NCBI GenBank assembly: GCA_964631865.1
Contig: CAZWAK010000019.1
Location: forward strand, 7,766 to 71,765
From: JAFDVL01 sp964631865
GTDB lineage: Bacteria; Acidobacteriota; Blastocatellia; RBC074
Length of the DNA stretch: 64,000 nt
Reading direction: 5' to 3'
This document shows positions 1 to 8,883 of the stretch, piece by piece. The first letter of the stretch is position 1. Each line of letters opens with the position of its first letter. A model generated the notes under the pieces. It was not told where the DNA came from, ran no database searches, and saw only the letters and a list, made by a program, of their open reading frames with translations. Position numbers and translations under genes: made by a program.

Positions 1-62
1 CAGTGCTGAGCCTGGGGCCAATCGTCGAGCATTTGTTGATGCAGGCGGGGCAGACCTTTTGA
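1..62 (+). CDS. kdpA: KdpA, K+-transporting ATPase potassium-binding subunit (3' end only)
   Basis: Only the last 19 codons are in the window, read in the frame starting at base 3 and ending with TGA at 60-62. The translated tail contains LGPIVEHLLM and ends QAGQTF. This fits the membrane-embedded C terminus of KdpA, the channel-like subunit that selects K+ in the KdpFABC pump. The call rests on this short tail and on kdpB starting 36 bp downstream, as in the usual kdpABC order. The gene begins outside the window. Confidence 0.8.
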   Translation, partial: VLSLGPIVEHLLMQAGQTF

Positions 63-98
63 AATTTGAGATTGCAGATTTGAAATTTGAGAAATGAC

Positions 99-2135
99 AT
101 GGCGAAAACAATTTCTATTTGGGATTCTAAAATCGTGGCGCAAGCGTCAATTGATGCGCTGAAAAAATTGCATCCGCGCTGGATGCTGAAAAACCCGGTG
201 ATATTTGTGGTCGAAATTGGCGCGGTGTTAGTCACAGTGCAATTGGTTTACGGCCTGCTGAATCCAGCCGCCACGACCAATTTTGGCTTTGGCGTACAAG
301 TCACATTGTGGCTTTGGTTCACCGTATTGTTTGCGAACTTCGCCGAAGCGATTGCGGAAGGACGTGGCAAAGCGCAGGCCGATACGTTGCGCAAAGCCAA
401 AACGGAAACGAGCGCGAATCGTCTGAAAAACAACGGTGCAATCGAAATCGTGCCGACGTCAAAGCTGCGCCGCGATGACATCGTGATTGTGTCGGCGGGC
501 GAATTCATTCCCGGTGACGGCGAAGTCATTGAAGGCGTGGCCAGCGTGGACGAATCCGCGATCACAGGCGAATCCGCGCCCGTCATTCGAGAGGCGGGCG
601 GCGACCGTTCGGCGGTGACGGGCGGGACGAAAGTGCTTTCCGATCAAATCAAAATTCGCATCACGGCGAATGCGGGCGAATCGTTTCTGGATCGCATGAT
701 CGCGTTGGTCGAAGGCGCGGAGCGACAGAAAACACCGAACGAAATTGCGCTGCATATTTTGCTCTGTGGCTTGACGATTATCTTTCTGCTCGCGGTTGTG
801 ACGCTGCAACCGTTTGCGATTTATTCCAATGCGAAACAATCGCTGTTCGTGTTGATCTCGTTGCTCGTGTGTTTGATTCCGACGACGATTGGCGGCCTGC
901 TGTCGGCGATTGGCATTGCCGGAATAGATCGTTTGATTCAGCACAATGTGCTCGCAATGTCGGGGCGCGCAGTCGAAGCGGCGGGCGATGTGAATACGTT
1001 ACTGCTCGACAAAACCGGCACGATCACGCTCGGCAATCGGCAGGCGAGTGAATTCATTCCGTTCGCGGATGTCAGCCAATATCATCTTGCATCGGTCGCG
1101 CAATTGTCTTCGCTCGCGGATGAAACGCCGGAAGGCCGCTCGATTGTCGCATTGGCTAAACGACAATTTGGTTGTGATACCAGCTTATCACCCGCAGCAG
1201 AATTCATTCCCTTCACCGCGCAAACACGAATGTCTGGCGTCAATGTTGACGGGCGTGAAATTCGCAAGGGCGCGGTGGACGCAATTGAAAAATATGCGGC
1301 GAACGGCAACGGCTATCAACCATCGCCCGAACTGCGCGCCATCGTCGAGCGCGTTGCCAAAGCGGGCGGCACGCCGCTCATCGTGGCCGAAAATCAGCAA
1401 CCGCTCGGCGTCGTGTATTTGAAAGACATCGTCAAAAGCGGGATGCGCGAACGCTTTGCGCAACTGCGGCAAATGGGCATCAAGACCGTGATGATTACGG
1501 GCGACAATCCGCTGACCGCCGCGTCAATCGCCAACGAAGCGGGCGTAGATGATTTCTTAGCCGAAGCTACGCCCGAAGACAAAATGCGCCTCATCAAACG
1601 CGAACAAACTGAAGGCAAGCTCGTGGCGATGACCGGCGACGGCACGAACGATGCGCCCGCGCTCGCGCAAGCCGATGTCGGCGTAGCGATGAACACCAGC
1701 ACGCAAGCCGCCAAAGAAGCAGGGAACATGGTTGACCTTGATTCCAACCCGACGAAGCTGATTGAAATTGTCGAGATCGGCAAACAACTGCTGATGACGC
1801 GCGGCGCGTTGACGACGTTCTCGATTGCGAATGATGTCGCCAAATATTTTGCGATCATTCCGGCGATGTTTCTGGCCACGTTTCCGCAATTGCAGGCGTT
1901 GAATGTGATGGGGTTGCATTCGCCGGAATCGGCAATTTTATCGGCAGTAATTTTCAATGCCCTCATCATCATTGCCCTGATTCCATTGGCGCTGCGTGGC
2001 GTGAAGTATCGTCCGTTGTCGGCGGCGGCGCTGTTGCAACGCAATCTATTGCTCTATGGTTTGGGCGGTGTGCTCGTGCCGTTTGTGGGGATCAAGCTGA
2101 TTGATGTTGTGATTGTGGGACTTGGTCTGGCGTGA
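99..2135 (+). CDS. kdpB: KdpB, K+-transporting P-type ATPase catalytic subunit
   Basis: KdpB is the ATP-hydrolysing subunit of the inner-membrane KdpFABC high-affinity potassium pump. The protein is 678 residues, the normal family length. From this start the TGES actuator loop is at about 156-159, the phosphorylated Asp of DKTGTI at 304, and the hinge motif TGDGTNDAPA near 510. Membrane segments flank these domains. I chose the ATG at 99; an in-frame TTG at 87 would add four residues and has no better ribosome site. The gene follows kdpA and precedes kdpC, so the three are probably co-transcribed, although a 200-bp repeat-filled spacer separates kdpB from kdpC. Confidence 0.97.
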   Translation: MAKTISIWDSKIVAQASIDALKKLHPRWMLKNPVIFVVEIGAVLVTVQLVYGLLNPAATTNFGFGVQVTLWLWFTVLFANFAEAIAEGRGKAQADTLRKAKTETSANRLKNNGAIEIVPTSKLRRDDIVIVSAGEFIPGDGEVIEGVASVDESAITGESAPVIREAGGDRSAVTGGTKVLSDQIKIRITANAGESFLDRMIALVEGAERQKTPNEIALHILLCGLTIIFLLAVVTLQPFAIYSNAKQSLFVLISLLVCLIPTTIGGLLSAIGIAGIDRLIQHNVLAMSGRAVEAAGDVNTLLLDKTGTITLGNRQASEFIPFADVSQYHLASVAQLSSLADETPEGRSIVALAKRQFGCDTSLSPAAEFIPFTAQTRMSGVNVDGREIRKGAVDAIEKYAANGNGYQPSPELRAIVERVAKAGGTPLIVAENQQPLGVVYLKDIVKSGMRERFAQLRQMGIKTVMITGDNPLTAASIANEAGVDDFLAEATPEDKMRLIKREQTEGKLVAMTGDGTNDAPALAQADVGVAMNTSTQAAKEAGNMVDLDSNPTKLIEIVEIGKQLLMTRGALTTFSIANDVAKYFAIIPAMFLATFPQLQALNVMGLHSPESAILSAVIFNALIIIALIPLALRGVKYRPLSAAALLQRNLLLYGLGGVLVPFVGIKLIDVVIVGLGLA

Positions 2136-2151
2136 GGTGGGGGAAGACAAG

Positions 2152-2310
2152 GGAACACGGATGAAACAGATGCTGCGGATCAGAACAGATCAGTTTTATC
2201 TGTATGATCCGTGTTCCATAAAGTTGACAGCAATAGAACGCGGATGAAACGGATGTTACAGATAGGTACAGATCGGGCTTTATCTGTCGTATCGGGTTGA
2301 TCCGTGTTCC
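2152..2310. repeat. two consecutive inverted repeats of the ACACGGAT family between kdpB and kdpC
   Basis: Two imperfect hairpins lie head to tail. In the first, GGAACACGGAT at 2152 pairs with ATCCGTGTTCC ending at 2217. In the second, GAACGCGGAT at 2236 pairs with ATCCGTGTTCC ending at 2310. Inside each, ACAGAT/ATCTGT words also pair. The same word family recurs at 18058-18230. A structure here could shield or process the kdpB-kdpC mRNA; that is inference. Confidence 0.75.
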
Positions 2311-2336
2311 ATTGTGTCTGAGATTGGAGATTGGAG

Positions 2337-2915
2337 ATGAAGAATTTCGTGACGGCAGTTTTGATGACGATGGCAATGACGGTTTTGTTGGGCTTGCTTT
2401 ACCCGTTGGCCGTGACGGGCATCGCGCAACTGCTCTTTCCGGCGCAAGCGAACGGCTCGCTCATCAAAAATGAAGCGGGCGAAGTCATCGGCTCCGAATT
2501 GATTGGGCAAGCGTTCACGTCCGCCGCCTATTTTCACGGTCGTCTGAGTGCGGTGAGTTACGACGGCGCAGCTTCGGGCGGCTCGAATCTTGGGCCGACG
2601 AGTGCGAAGTTGATGGATCGCATCAAAGCCGACGCCGAAAAACGACAAGCCGAAAATCCGCAGGCAAACGTTCCCGCCGAACTTGTGACGACTTCTGCTT
2701 CAGGACTTGATCCACACCTTTCGCCCGCTGCCGCCGAGTTTCAAATTCCGCGCGTGGCCGAAGCGCGGAAGCAATCCATCGCCAATATTCATGCGGTTGT
2801 GCAGCAATGCACCGAAGCGCGGCAATGGGGGTTGTTGGGCGAACCGCGCGTTAACGTGTTGCGGCTTAACCTGGCGTTGGACAAGCAATATCCGATGACG
2901 AGGCAGCCGCATTGA
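2337..2915 (+). CDS. kdpC: KdpC, K+-transporting ATPase subunit C
   Basis: KdpC is the small single-span subunit that stabilises the KdpFABC complex and promotes ATP binding. The 192-residue product has one N-terminal membrane segment (about 5-27, beginning MKNFVTAVLM) and the family blocks GSELIGQAF, YFHGRLSA and SGLDPHLSPAAA. The ATG at 2337 is used instead of the in-frame TTG at 2331, because KdpC proteins normally start MKN/MKT. GGAGA lies just upstream. The gene is followed after 10 bp by the short kdpD. Confidence 0.96.
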   Translation: MKNFVTAVLMTMAMTVLLGLLYPLAVTGIAQLLFPAQANGSLIKNEAGEVIGSELIGQAFTSAAYFHGRLSAVSYDGAASGGSNLGPTSAKLMDRIKADAEKRQAENPQANVPAELVTTSASGLDPHLSPAAAEFQIPRVAEARKQSIANIHAVVQQCTEARQWGLLGEPRVNVLRLNLALDKQYPMTRQPH

Positions 2916-2925
2916 TGACACCAGT

Positions 2926-4083
2926 ATGATGGAAGCATTGCGACGTCCTTCTGCTGAATTGCTGCTCGCGCAACTGCAAGCGCGGGCGCGGGCGAAGCTG
3001 CGCCTGTACATTGGCGCGGCTCCGGGCGTCGGCAAAACGTTTCAGATGTTGGAGGACGCGCATCATCTGAAACGGCAGGGCGTGGATTTGGTGATTGGTT
3101 TGATTGAGACGCACGGACGCGCGGAAACCGCTGCGTTGCTGCAAGGACTCGAACAGATTCCGCTGCGGCAAATTCCTTATCGCGGCGTGACGCTGACGGA
3201 GATGGATACAGACGCAATTCTGGCGCGTCGTCCGGCAGTCGTGGTGGTGGACGAACTGGCGCACACGAATGTCCCCGGAGCCAAGCACGACAAGCGTTAT
3301 GAAGACGTGCTGGAATTGCTGGACGCGGGCATCTCGGTCATCACGGCGGTCAATATTCAGCACATCGAATCGCTCAACGATGTGGTCGCGCGCATTACGG
3401 GGGTGCGCGTGCGCGAGACGGTTCCCGACGCTGTTATTCAGCGCGCCGACGAAGTCATCCACGTTGATCTTTCCGTCGAGGCGCTGCGCACACGACTACG
3501 GCAAGGGAAAATTTACAACGTCGAAAAAATCGAGCAATCGCTGAATCATTTTTTCCGCAAAGGCAATTTGTCGGCGCTGCGTGAACTCGCGTTGCGACAG
3601 GTTGCGCAGGATCAATCGGTCAAAGCGCAACGCTATCGGGAACAGGAAGGGCTGGATCAAGCCGCGATGCCGGAAAAGGTCATGGTATGTATGGCCTCGC
3701 GCGGCAGCGCGAAAAAGCTGCTGCGGATTGGCGCACGCATTGCCGGGCGCTGGGCCAATGATTGGTATGCGGTTTATGTGGAAACGCCGGACGAAGAACC
3801 AAGCCGCATCAAGCCGCAGGATGCAGCAGCTTTGCAAGACAACATCCGGTTTGCCGAAGAAATGGGGGCCAAAGTGATTCGCCTGAAGCAGAAACATGTG
3901 GCGGATGCGCTGATTGACTTTGCGCGCCGCGAAGGCATCACCCACGTGTTGTTTGGGCAATCGGCGCGCTCGCGGTGGGATATTTTGTTGCGCGGCTCGG
4001 TGCTCAATCGCTTTTTGGCAGAAGTGAAAGATGCGACCGTGCAAATTGCTCCGCTGGAAAACGACATTCCCCACGATCTGTAG
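2926..4083 (+). CDS. kdpD: short KdpD: N-terminal KdpD domain plus USP domain, no histidine kinase
   Basis: The 385-residue protein has the KdpD N-terminal ATP-binding domain, with Walker A GAAPGVGKT at 30-38 and VVVVDELAHTN at 105-115. A universal-stress-protein-like domain follows from about residue 245. The four membrane spans, GAF, HisKA and ATPase domains of full KdpD (about 900 residues) are absent, and the frame closes cleanly with TAG after the USP domain. Truncated KdpD proteins are known in other phyla, where they are thought to tune the pump or partner a separate kinase. No kdpE or separate kinase lies next to it. The start has two consecutive ATG codons and no clear ribosome site. 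Confidence 0.9.
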   Translation: MMEALRRPSAELLLAQLQARARAKLRLYIGAAPGVGKTFQMLEDAHHLKRQGVDLVIGLIETHGRAETAALLQGLEQIPLRQIPYRGVTLTEMDTDAILARRPAVVVVDELAHTNVPGAKHDKRYEDVLELLDAGISVITAVNIQHIESLNDVVARITGVRVRETVPDAVIQRADEVIHVDLSVEALRTRLRQGKIYNVEKIEQSLNHFFRKGNLSALRELALRQVAQDQSVKAQRYREQEGLDQAAMPEKVMVCMASRGSAKKLLRIGARIAGRWANDWYAVYVETPDEEPSRIKPQDAAALQDNIRFAEEMGAKVIRLKQKHVADALIDFARREGITHVLFGQSARSRWDILLRGSVLNRFLAEVKDATVQIAPLENDIPHDL

Positions 4084-4251
4084 CAAGCCATTTCCTGCTG
4101 CTGTTTGAAGCCCGCGCGCTGCCCTCGCATGTGCGTTCGAGTTGGGCTAAAATCCCCGCGCAAACTTCTCCCCTACGATCAGCAAGTAAAACGCCGTGCG
4201 CGCTGATGGCGCGCGGCAAGCGAAACTATCCTCAGAACGGTGAGAAGCGAT

Positions 4252-4992
4252 ATGGGCACGACACGGAACAGTTATAACGTGACTCGCTTTGGCTTGCCGG
4301 AGATGGTGGCTTGTAGCGCCGTCTTACGACAGATGGGGAAAGGCGCGCGCTCTTTGCCGGAAGTGGCGCAGCGCAGCGTGGATTGGCTCTATGCGCACCT
4401 CACTGACGACGACGGTCAGCCCGCCTGTGTCTTAGTCCGACTCTTCCAAACTCGCCCCGCGCCTGACCTTTCGGCGGAACTGATTCGGGCTGCCGGGTTG
4501 CCGGAACCGCCACCGTCAGTTCCCTGTCTGGTGCTGCTGGCGACGGCGGGACAACAACCCGAATGGAATTCGCCGACTCTTTCCTCCCACCATCGCGCCA
4601 TTGCGCTCACGAGTCCCGCAGCGGTGGCGGGCACGCCGATGATCTCGCAATTGCTGCGGCAGTTCGGCGTCAACGTCGCAGCGCTCTTTCATCACGATCA
4701 AAGTTTGTTGATGGAACACGGTCAGCATACCTTCAATGTGTTTCACGTGCCGACAGCGGCAGCCAGTCCGTGGGTTCCGGCGCAAACGGATTTCGTCTTG
4801 CGTCACGGCATTCAATCGGTGCTGGGCTGCGGCGGCCTGCTGCCCTGTGGCAGCCTCTTTGCGCTGATTTTATTTTCGAAGGCACCGATTTCGCGCGCGA
4901 CCGCCGAGCAATTCAAAACGCTGGCGCTCAGTGTCAAGCTGGCGCTTCTCCCCTTCACCACGCCGCAGGATTACAGGACAGACCAATCATGA
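4252..4992 (+). CDS. sensor-like protein of unknown function, coupled to a sigma-54 activator
   Basis: A 246-residue soluble protein without signal peptide or membrane segment. I do not recognise a named family with certainty. The C-terminal half (for example HGIQSVLGCGGLLPCGSLFA and TLALSVKLALLPF) resembles GAF-like input regions attached to bacterial sensor kinases. Its stop overlaps the start of the sigma-54 activator by ATGA at 4989-4992, so the two are probably translationally coupled. A role as signal-input partner of that activator is the simplest reading, but it is inference. The ATG at 4252 has GAGAAG six bases upstream; an in-frame GTG at 4240 is the alternative. Confidence 0.7.
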   Translation: MGTTRNSYNVTRFGLPEMVACSAVLRQMGKGARSLPEVAQRSVDWLYAHLTDDDGQPACVLVRLFQTRPAPDLSAELIRAAGLPEPPPSVPCLVLLATAGQQPEWNSPTLSSHHRAIALTSPAAVAGTPMISQLLRQFGVNVAALFHHDQSLLMEHGQHTFNVFHVPTAAASPWVPAQTDFVLRHGIQSVLGCGGLLPCGSLFALILFSKAPISRATAEQFKTLALSVKLALLPFTTPQDYRTDQS

Positions 4993-7307
4993 GCAATGCC
5001 CCCATTCGTTCCGAGTTTTCCCGTGCCGAGCATGCCCAACTGCTGGCCCGCGTGGCGGCGCTGGAAGAATTGTTGAGCGTGCATGAAGAAGTCGTGCTGG
5101 AACAGTCGAAGCACCTGGAAGGGGCGCTCGCGGAGTTACGCGATTTCAATGCGGAACTCGAAGCGCACGTCAGCGAACGCACGCTGGAATTATCCGAAGC
5201 CAATCGCATCTTGCGCGAGCGGTTCGAGCGCGAGCGGCTGATGCTCGCCATCAACAACGCCGTCGTTTCCGAACTCAGCCTGCGCGAACTCTTCCGCGTC
5301 ATCTCCGCCAAGACCCGCGAAGTGTTGGGCAACGACACTACCAGCATGGCGATTTATGACGCCGAGACCAATCAGTTGCGCGCCTACGTGTTTGACCACC
5401 CGGACAACAAGCTCCCCGTGATAGACGAAGGCACGCCCATCCCGCTGGAAGGCTCGCTGGGTGGGAAGGCCTTTACGACCGGACAGCCGGTGTTCGTGCA
5501 GCGCAATGCGCGCGAACGCACGTCTACCGAATTCGACAGGCGTCTGGTTGACGCAGGCATCAAGTCAGGTGGTTGCGTACCGCTGATCGCGCAAGACCGC
5601 AAACTCGGCGTGATGGGGGTCGGCAGTTTTCGCGAAGACGCTTTTTCGGAAGCCGATCAGGAATTGCTCGGTCACATCGCCAACCAGATTGCGCTGGCCG
5701 TCGAGAATGCGCTGAATTTCGAGCGCGCCTTGAAAGCCGAACAGGAAAGCCGCCGCCAATTCGAACGGCTGCGGCTGATGCTCGACGTCAATAATGCGAC
5801 GGTCACGCAACTCGATTTGCGCGAACTCGTGCGCATCGTCTCTTCCTGTTTGCGTGAAACCTTGCAGTACGACATCGTCGGCCTCTCGCTGTATCACGCC
5901 GACACCAATCAGTTGCGCGCTTACGCTTACGATTTCCCGGACAAACAGTTTGCCATCCCGGAAGGCACGCCGATTCCGCTGCAGGGCAGTATGGGCGGGC
6001 GGGTTTTCACTTCCGGTCGCGCGCTCTTTTTCAATCGCCCCGACACGACGCGCGCCGTCTCGCCCTTCAACCAGCGTTTCGTTGACGTCGGCGTGAAATC
6101 GGGCGGCGGTGTCCCGCTTATCGCGTATGGTCGCAAGCTGGGCGTGTTGGGCGTGGCGAGTTTCCGCGAAGACGCCTTTCCGCCCACCGACCAGGAATTG
6201 CTCGGCCAGATTGCCAATCAAATTGCGCTCGCCGTGAAAAACGCGCTGGATTACCAGGAGATCGAATCGCTCAAAAACAAACTGACCGAAGAGAAACTCT
6301 ACCTCGAAGAAGAAATCAACACAGCTTACAACTTCGAGGAAATCATCGGCAGCAGCGCGGTGCTGCGGCGCATTCTGAAACAAGTCGAAACCGTTGCGCC
6401 GACGGATTCGACCGTGCTGATCGTCGGCGAAACCGGCACGGGCAAAGAATTGATCGCGCGCGCGATTCATAACCTGAGCGTGCGCCGCGACCGCACGCTG
6501 GTCAAACTCAACTGCGCGGCGATTCCGAGCGGCTTGTTGGAAAGCGAATTGTTCGGGCACGAACGCGGCGCATTCACGGGCGCGATTGCGCAGCGCATCG
6601 GGCGGTTTGAGCTGGCGCACAAAGGGACGCTCTTTCTGGATGAGGTCGGTGAAATCCCGCTGGACTTGCAACCCAAACTTTTGCGCGTCTTGCAGGAGCA
6701 GGAATTTGAACGACTCGGCAACGCGCGCACACAAAAAGTAGACGTGCGGTTGATTGCCGCGACCAACCGCGATTTGGCGGCGATGTCGGCGGAAAACAAA
6801 TATCGCAGCGATTTGTATTATCGGCTCAATGTGTTTCCGCTCACGATTCCGCCGCTGCGCGAACGCCAGGACGATATTCCGCTGCTCGCACGCTTCTTCG
6901 CCAACAAATTCGCCGTGCGGATGAAGAAGCAAATCAAAACGATTCCTGCCGAAGTCGTCGCGGCGTTGCAAGGCTACCACTGGCCGGGCAATATCCGTGA
7001 ACTGGAAAACCTGATCGAACGCGCCGTGATTCTCACGCAAGGCACAGAACTCCATATCCCTTTGCCCGAAATTCCTGCCCTGGTCAAGACGGCTGTTGCC
7101 GTCGCCCCTGCTGCGCCAATTTCTACGCCTCTTTCTTCCGCAGATTCCGCTTCGCTCGAAGCCGTCGAGCGCGAACACATCTTGCGCATCCTGCGCGAAA
7201 CTAAATGGGTTGTCGGCGGCCCGACAGGCGCGGCAGCGCGGTTGGGGATGAAACGCACCACATTGCAAAACCGCATGACCAAACTGGGCATCACGCGCCC
7301 CGGTTAG
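4989..7307 (+). CDS. sigma-54-dependent transcriptional activator with two GAF domains (FhlA/NorR-like)
   Basis: The 772-residue protein has a coiled-coil N terminus (about 15-75), two GAF sensor domains (about 80-240 and 255-420), a short helical linker, a sigma-54 AAA+ domain and a C-terminal Fis-type helix-turn-helix (about 725-768). Walker A GETGTGKE is at 480-487 and the sigma-54 contact loop GAFTGA at 527-532. Both are intact, so it should remodel RNA polymerase holding sigma-54. The DNA-binding end contains GAAARLGMKRTTLQNRM, nearly identical to the second activator at 20166-22781. The open frame extends far upstream, but the start at 4989 overlaps the preceding stop (ATGA) and removes a non-homologous stretch. 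Paired palindromes and a sigma-54 promoter lie directly downstream, suggesting it controls the next operon. Confidence 0.95.
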   Translation: MSNAPIRSEFSRAEHAQLLARVAALEELLSVHEEVVLEQSKHLEGALAELRDFNAELEAHVSERTLELSEANRILRERFERERLMLAINNAVVSELSLRELFRVISAKTREVLGNDTTSMAIYDAETNQLRAYVFDHPDNKLPVIDEGTPIPLEGSLGGKAFTTGQPVFVQRNARERTSTEFDRRLVDAGIKSGGCVPLIAQDRKLGVMGVGSFREDAFSEADQELLGHIANQIALAVENALNFERALKAEQESRRQFERLRLMLDVNNATVTQLDLRELVRIVSSCLRETLQYDIVGLSLYHADTNQLRAYAYDFPDKQFAIPEGTPIPLQGSMGGRVFTSGRALFFNRPDTTRAVSPFNQRFVDVGVKSGGGVPLIAYGRKLGVLGVASFREDAFPPTDQELLGQIANQIALAVKNALDYQEIESLKNKLTEEKLYLEEEINTAYNFEEIIGSSAVLRRILKQVETVAPTDSTVLIVGETGTGKELIARAIHNLSVRRDRTLVKLNCAAIPSGLLESELFGHERGAFTGAIAQRIGRFELAHKGTLFLDEVGEIPLDLQPKLLRVLQEQEFERLGNARTQKVDVRLIAATNRDLAAMSAENKYRSDLYYRLNVFPLTIPPLRERQDDIPLLARFFANKFAVRMKKQIKTIPAEVVAALQGYHWPGNIRELENLIERAVILTQGTELHIPLPEIPALVKTAVAVAPAAPISTPLSSADSASLEAVEREHILRILRETKWVVGGPTGAAARLGMKRTTLQNRMTKLGITRPG

Positions 7308-7308
7308 C

Positions 7309-7354
7309 GCCCACATTTGGGCATTTGCCCATCGGCACGCGCCCACATCCGGGC
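7309..7354. promoter_or_regulatory. candidate upstream activator site A: two palindromes 32 bp apart
   Basis: GCCCACATTTGGGC at 7309-7322 and GCCCACATCCGGGC at 7341-7354 are 32 bp start to start, about three helical turns. A third inverted repeat TGGGC-ATTT-GCCCA lies between them (7318-7331). The pair begins two bases after the activator stop codon and ends 100 bp before the sigma-54 promoter at 7454. The same layout with swapped base pairs occurs at 18235-18280. Binding by the activator is inferred from position, spacing and recurrence. Confidence 0.65.
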
Positions 7355-7453
7355 AATGCCTCCCCTCTCCGATTCATTCGCAATTGCGCCTGCCTGCGCG
7401 TTTGCCTTTCCCTTGCAAGCACTTGAGCGATTTCTCCGCCGCCTGCTCTGGTG

Positions 7454-7468
7454 TGGCCTGATGCTTGC
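7454..7468 (+). promoter_or_regulatory. sigma-54 (-24/-12) promoter A
   Basis: TGGCCTGATGCTTGC keeps the invariant GG and GC with exactly ten bases between them and matches TGGC and TTGC of the sigma-54 consensus. Transcription would start about 12 bases after the GC, near 7480, some 70 bp before the DUF4136 gene. It is oriented to drive the operon that includes the RND efflux genes. Confidence 0.75.
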
Positions 7469-7549
7469 CCTTTCTCCAAGCGTCGCAAGATGCAGCCGTC
7501 ACGAAAGACGGTCTGCGAAAGAGAATTTGAACAATAAGGAGAAATCACT

Positions 7550-8074
7550 ATGAAGCGAACACGGATCGCACTGAGCCTCTGCGCTCTCTTCCTCATTGCC
7601 AGCGGCGCGCTGGCGCAACAGGTAACGGTGGATTACGACAAGGCCACCGACTTCTCGAAGTACAAAACCTTCGCCTGGGGCAAAGGCTCGCCCGCCGACA
7701 ATCCGCTGGTGCATCAACGCATCGTCGCAGGCATTGAAGGGCAACTGGTGACGAAGGGACTGCGCAAGGTCGAAAGCAATCCTGACATCGTCATCGTCTA
7801 TCACGCGGCGACGGACACGCAGGTCTCGGTGAGCACGATGGGCGGCGGCCCGCTGGGCGGCTGGCGCTGGGGCACGGGAACCGCCTACGTGGACAAGGTT
7901 CCGGTCGGACAATTGGTCGTGGACATCGGCGACCGCAACGACAAGAAGTTTGTCTGGCGCGGCACAGCCAGCGGAACCATCAGCAACAAGCAGGATAAGA
8001 ACGAAAAGGCGCTGAGCAAGGCGCTGACGAAGATGTTCGAGAATTTCCCGCAACCGCCCGGTAAGAAGAAATAA
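7550..8074 (+). CDS. secreted DUF4136 protein
   Basis: A 174-residue exported protein. Residues 1-22 form a signal peptide ending near GALAQQ, and the mature part matches DUF4136, with VTVDYDKATDFSKYKTFAW, NPDIVIVYHAA and LVVDIGDRNDKKFVWRGTA blocks. DUF4136 proteins are usually periplasmic or outer-membrane lipoproteins of unknown function; this one lacks a lipobox cysteine. It is the first gene after sigma-54 promoter A and has a good ribosome site (AAGGAG, eight bases before ATG). Being first in an efflux operon suggests an envelope-stress role, which is inference. Confidence 0.85.
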   Translation: MKRTRIALSLCALFLIASGALAQQVTVDYDKATDFSKYKTFAWGKGSPADNPLVHQRIVAGIEGQLVTKGLRKVESNPDIVIVYHAATDTQVSVSTMGGGPLGGWRWGTGTAYVDKVPVGQLVVDIGDRNDKKFVWRGTASGTISNKQDKNEKALSKALTKMFENFPQPPGKKK

Positions 8075-8087
8075 CTCGGCAGCAAAT

Positions 8088-8168
8088 TCATTTTCCATTT
8101 TCCATTTTTGATTTTTCATTTGTCATTGTTTGGTTGGCTACAGCAGACAATGACAAATGAAAAATGGA
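8088..8168. repeat. inverted repeat of the CATTTTCC/TTTTTCATTTG family
   Basis: TTTTTCATTTGTCATTGT at 8112-8129 is the exact reverse complement of 8147-8164, giving an 18-bp perfect stem with a 17-base loop. Degenerate CATTTTCC words extend the left arm. The right arm runs into the ribosome site of the next gene (AAGGAGAA at 8173). A closely related copy lies at 14301-14409, also just before a ribosome site in the same operon. Confidence 0.85.
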
Positions 8169-8185
8169 GAAGAAGGAGAACCTCT

Positions 8186-8881
8186 ATGAACACGATCAGC
8201 GAAATATTGAAACTGAGCGCAATCGTCCTGCTGCTGTTATTTGGCGCTACGATGACGAACGCGCAAGACCCAAGTCAACTCAAAGAGATGTTTGCCCGTG
8301 CGCAACAACAGAACGCGCAGGCGCTGAAACAATACACCTGGAAGTCGCGCAACGAAGTCCGCAAAGACGGCGAAAGCAAAAGCACGCAGGTGTTCCTGAA
8401 TCACTACGACGCGAGCGGCAATGTGCAAAAGAATCAGATCGGCGGCTCGGCCCCGCCCCCGATGCCAAAAGGCCCGCTGCTCGGCGGCATCGCACAAAAG
8501 AAGAAGGAAGAATTTATGCACTTGATTCAGGCGCTTGGCGAACAGGTGAAAGCCTACAGTCATTTGGCCCCGGCGCAGATGCAGGCGTTTCTGATGAGCG
8601 CGACGATCAGCGCCAAATTGGATCAAGGTTCCGTACAGATTCACGGCGGCAACGTGCTGCAACGCGGTGACACGATGAGCATTTGGGTTGATGCCAAAAC
8701 ACGTAAACAACGCCGCGTCGAAATCAATACGTTCCTCGAACAGCATCCGGTGAAAGCGGTGATCGAATTCGCCGAATTGCCCGGCGGCACAACGTATATG
8801 GCGCGCACCGTCGTGCAGTATCCGAAAGAAGCCGTGCAATTGATTACGGAAAACTTCGATTACGAACCCGTGAGGAGATAA
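8186..8881 (+). CDS. secreted protein of unknown function
   Basis: The 231-residue product has a signal peptide (about 1-26, cleaved after TNA in TNAQD). The mature part is mostly charged and polar, with LKQYTWKSRNEVRKDG near the N terminus, a Pro-rich PPPMPKGP stretch, and a beta-rich C-terminal half. I do not recognise a named domain. It starts at an ATG with AAGGAGAA five bases upstream and ends two bases before the next gene, so it is probably co-expressed with the large Gly/Tyr-rich protein and the efflux genes. A periplasmic or surface partner of its neighbour is plausible but unproven. Confidence 0.8.
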   Translation: MNTISEILKLSAIVLLLLFGATMTNAQDPSQLKEMFARAQQQNAQALKQYTWKSRNEVRKDGESKSTQVFLNHYDASGNVQKNQIGGSAPPPMPKGPLLGGIAQKKKEEFMHLIQALGEQVKAYSHLAPAQMQAFLMSATISAKLDQGSVQIHGGNVLQRGDTMSIWVDAKTRKQRRVEINTFLEQHPVKAVIEFAELPGGTTYMARTVVQYPKEAVQLITENFDYEPVRR

Positions 8882-8883
8882 CT

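Noticed and set aside
4148..4153. TAAAAT as a -10 box for the sensor-like gene at 4252
   Set aside because: No -35 box at 16-18 bases and poor context; not enough support to list.
4563..4988. 142-codon upstream extension of the first sigma-54 activator
   Set aside because: It overlaps the sensor-like gene in another frame, has no homology, and the ATGA-coupled start at 4989 is more likely.
5565..7346. A 593-codon minus-strand open frame opposite the first sigma-54 activator
   Set aside because: Arg/Phe-rich shadow frame without domain or start signal; the + strand has complete GAF, AAA+ and HTH motifs.
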